Shown: in pieces, positions 63,397-64,000 of the stretch
Position numbering within the stretch: the first letter of the stretch is position 1
Layout of the letters: each line of letters begins with the position of its first letter
Assembly: GCA_022393335.1 (NCBI GenBank)
Contig: JAJEKB010000412.1
Coordinates: 108,739 to 172,738, forward strand
DNA length: 64,000 nucleotides
Source: Macrotrachela quadricornifera
Taxonomy: Eukaryota; Rotifera; Eurotatoria; Philodinida; Philodinidae
Direction of reading: 5' to 3'
Program-made: the position numbers and the translations under genes
The notes under the pieces: generated by a model
Databases searched by the model: none
Seen by the model: only the letters and a program-made list of their open reading frames with translations
What the model was told of the DNA's origin: nothing

Positions 63397-64000
63397 ATGC
63401 AATCATCTTTAAGTAATATAGGAGGTAATGGTATTTATCCATCCTCATCTTCATTTCGTATTCGTAATAATTCATATTCAACAACACCATTTATAAATAA
63501 TTATCAATCAACATCACCAATTATTTGGTCTAATCCACCTCCATTACAAATTCCATCATCACCATTAGTATTAAATAATGGTCAAACAACATCAATACAA
63601 CAATTTCTTAATTCTGATATGCTTGCATCTATGTCAAGAAGTAATTCTCAACCAGATTTAACAGCTACATTAACAACAGTACAATCATCTAGTAATCAGT
63701 TAACATCATCAAAATCTATGTCAGTTTGTTCCGATGATTTATATATGGATATAAGTGGTTGTAATAATTCAAGTGTTGTTGATGATTTATTTCTTGGTAT
63801 TGAAGCTGATTTTATTGGTACATCAGATTTATCGGATTTTTTTGAGAATGATTATTTTTCTGAATTTGATGATACACGTTCATTATTTCAACAATTAGCT
63901 AATACTTCTAGTCCATTACAAGCACCACCACCGCAACGTAGTGCACCATCATCACCAAAACCACAACCAAAAAATCGTACAAATACAAATGGACGACAAT
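63397..64000 (+). CDS. N-terminal part of an unrecognised low-complexity protein (runs off window)
   Basis: Open from the ATG at 63397 to the window end, 201 codons without a stop and with codon use like the confirmed genes. The sequence is rich in S, N, T, P and Q, with an acidic, aromatic stretch VVDDLFLGIEADFIGTSDL followed by DFFENDYFSEFDD, then proline-rich RSAPSSPKPQPKNRT. Acidic-hydrophobic patches of this kind occur in transcriptional activation domains, but that is only a resemblance. SRSNSQPDL looks like a basophilic-kinase/14-3-3 type site. A 3' splice site (TTTTTAG) ends 3 bases before the ATG, so an earlier exon or a spliced leader is likely. Confidence 0.72.
   Translation, partial: MQSSLSNIGGNGIYPSSSSFRIRNNSYSTTPFINNYQSTSPIIWSNPPPLQIPSSPLVLNNGQTTSIQQFLNSDMLASMSRSNSQPDLTATLTTVQSSSNQLTSSKSMSVCSDDLYMDISGCNNSSVVDDLFLGIEADFIGTSDLSDFFENDYFSEFDDTRSLFQQLANTSSPLQAPPPQRSAPSSPKPQPKNRTNTNGRQ

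Noticed and set aside
1..64000. Telomere repeats, rRNA, CRISPR-like arrays, retrotransposon reverse transcriptase or integrase domains
   Set aside because: Looked for on both strands and not seen.

Overview
The window is nuclear DNA of a small invertebrate animal. It is visibly AT-rich, and its genes are split by many short AT-rich introns (mostly about 45-70 bp, GT...AG). I could assemble 14 gene models by matching splice sites and reading phase; eleven complete multi-exon models close to a whole number of codons. Compact introns, metazoan gene content and a chitin-binding plus barwin/expansin-like secreted gene, of a kind usual in plants and fungi, would suit a rotifer, perhaps a bdelloid. 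This taxonomic guess is inference; no rRNA, tRNA or organelle marker is present to settle it.

Layout. 59-6451: a TDP-43 (TARDBP) orthologue on +, two tandem intronless histidine-phosphatase genes on -, then an unrecognised four-exon gene on +. 6531-11933 (-): an atypical haem-binding soluble guanylate cyclase subunit (12 exons) and a secreted protein with four hevein-like modules plus a double-psi beta-barrel. 14238-17242 (+): LRRIQ3. 20104-21793 (+): a PRKX-type AGC kinase. 27519-32135 (-): an unrecognised six-exon gene with a 2.6-kb first intron. 38390-38885 (+): a RNF24/RNF122-type membrane RING protein. 40525-41852 (-): an unrecognised coiled-coil gene interrupted by a 400-base N gap. 42122-48027 (+): MDM1 in 16 exons. 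49779-50737 (+): PACRG. 52216-52756 (+): a small secreted or anchored cysteine-containing protein. 54945-59337 (-): a CAMSAP/Patronin with a C-terminal CKK domain and no CH domain in this model. 63397 to the window end (+): the N-terminal part of an unrecognised low-complexity protein.

The rest is long AT-rich intergenic DNA (11.9-14.2, 17.2-20.1, 21.8-27.5, 32.1-38.4, 59.3-63.4 kb) without genes I can support. In it and in the larger introns lie at least five long imperfect palindromes and one short one. The clearest (25688-26059) has terminal inverted repeats and a TA duplication like a Tc1/mariner-type MITE. The others at 42935-43036, 43087-43768, 48864-49265, 53754-54670 and 56836-57262 are foldback elements in introns of MDM1 and CAMSAP or between genes.

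Functionally, four recognised genes (LRRIQ3, MDM1, PACRG, CAMSAP) belong to cilia, centrioles or microtubule minus ends, three of them within 17 kb. The others are signalling (cyclase, PRKX, histidine phosphatases), RNA binding (TDP-43), ubiquitin ligation (RING) and a secreted chitin-binding protein. No operons, CRISPR arrays or RNA genes were seen. Several start codons lie 3-32 bases after a good 3' splice site with no coding exon seen before it, which would fit either 5'UTR introns or spliced-leader trans-splicing.
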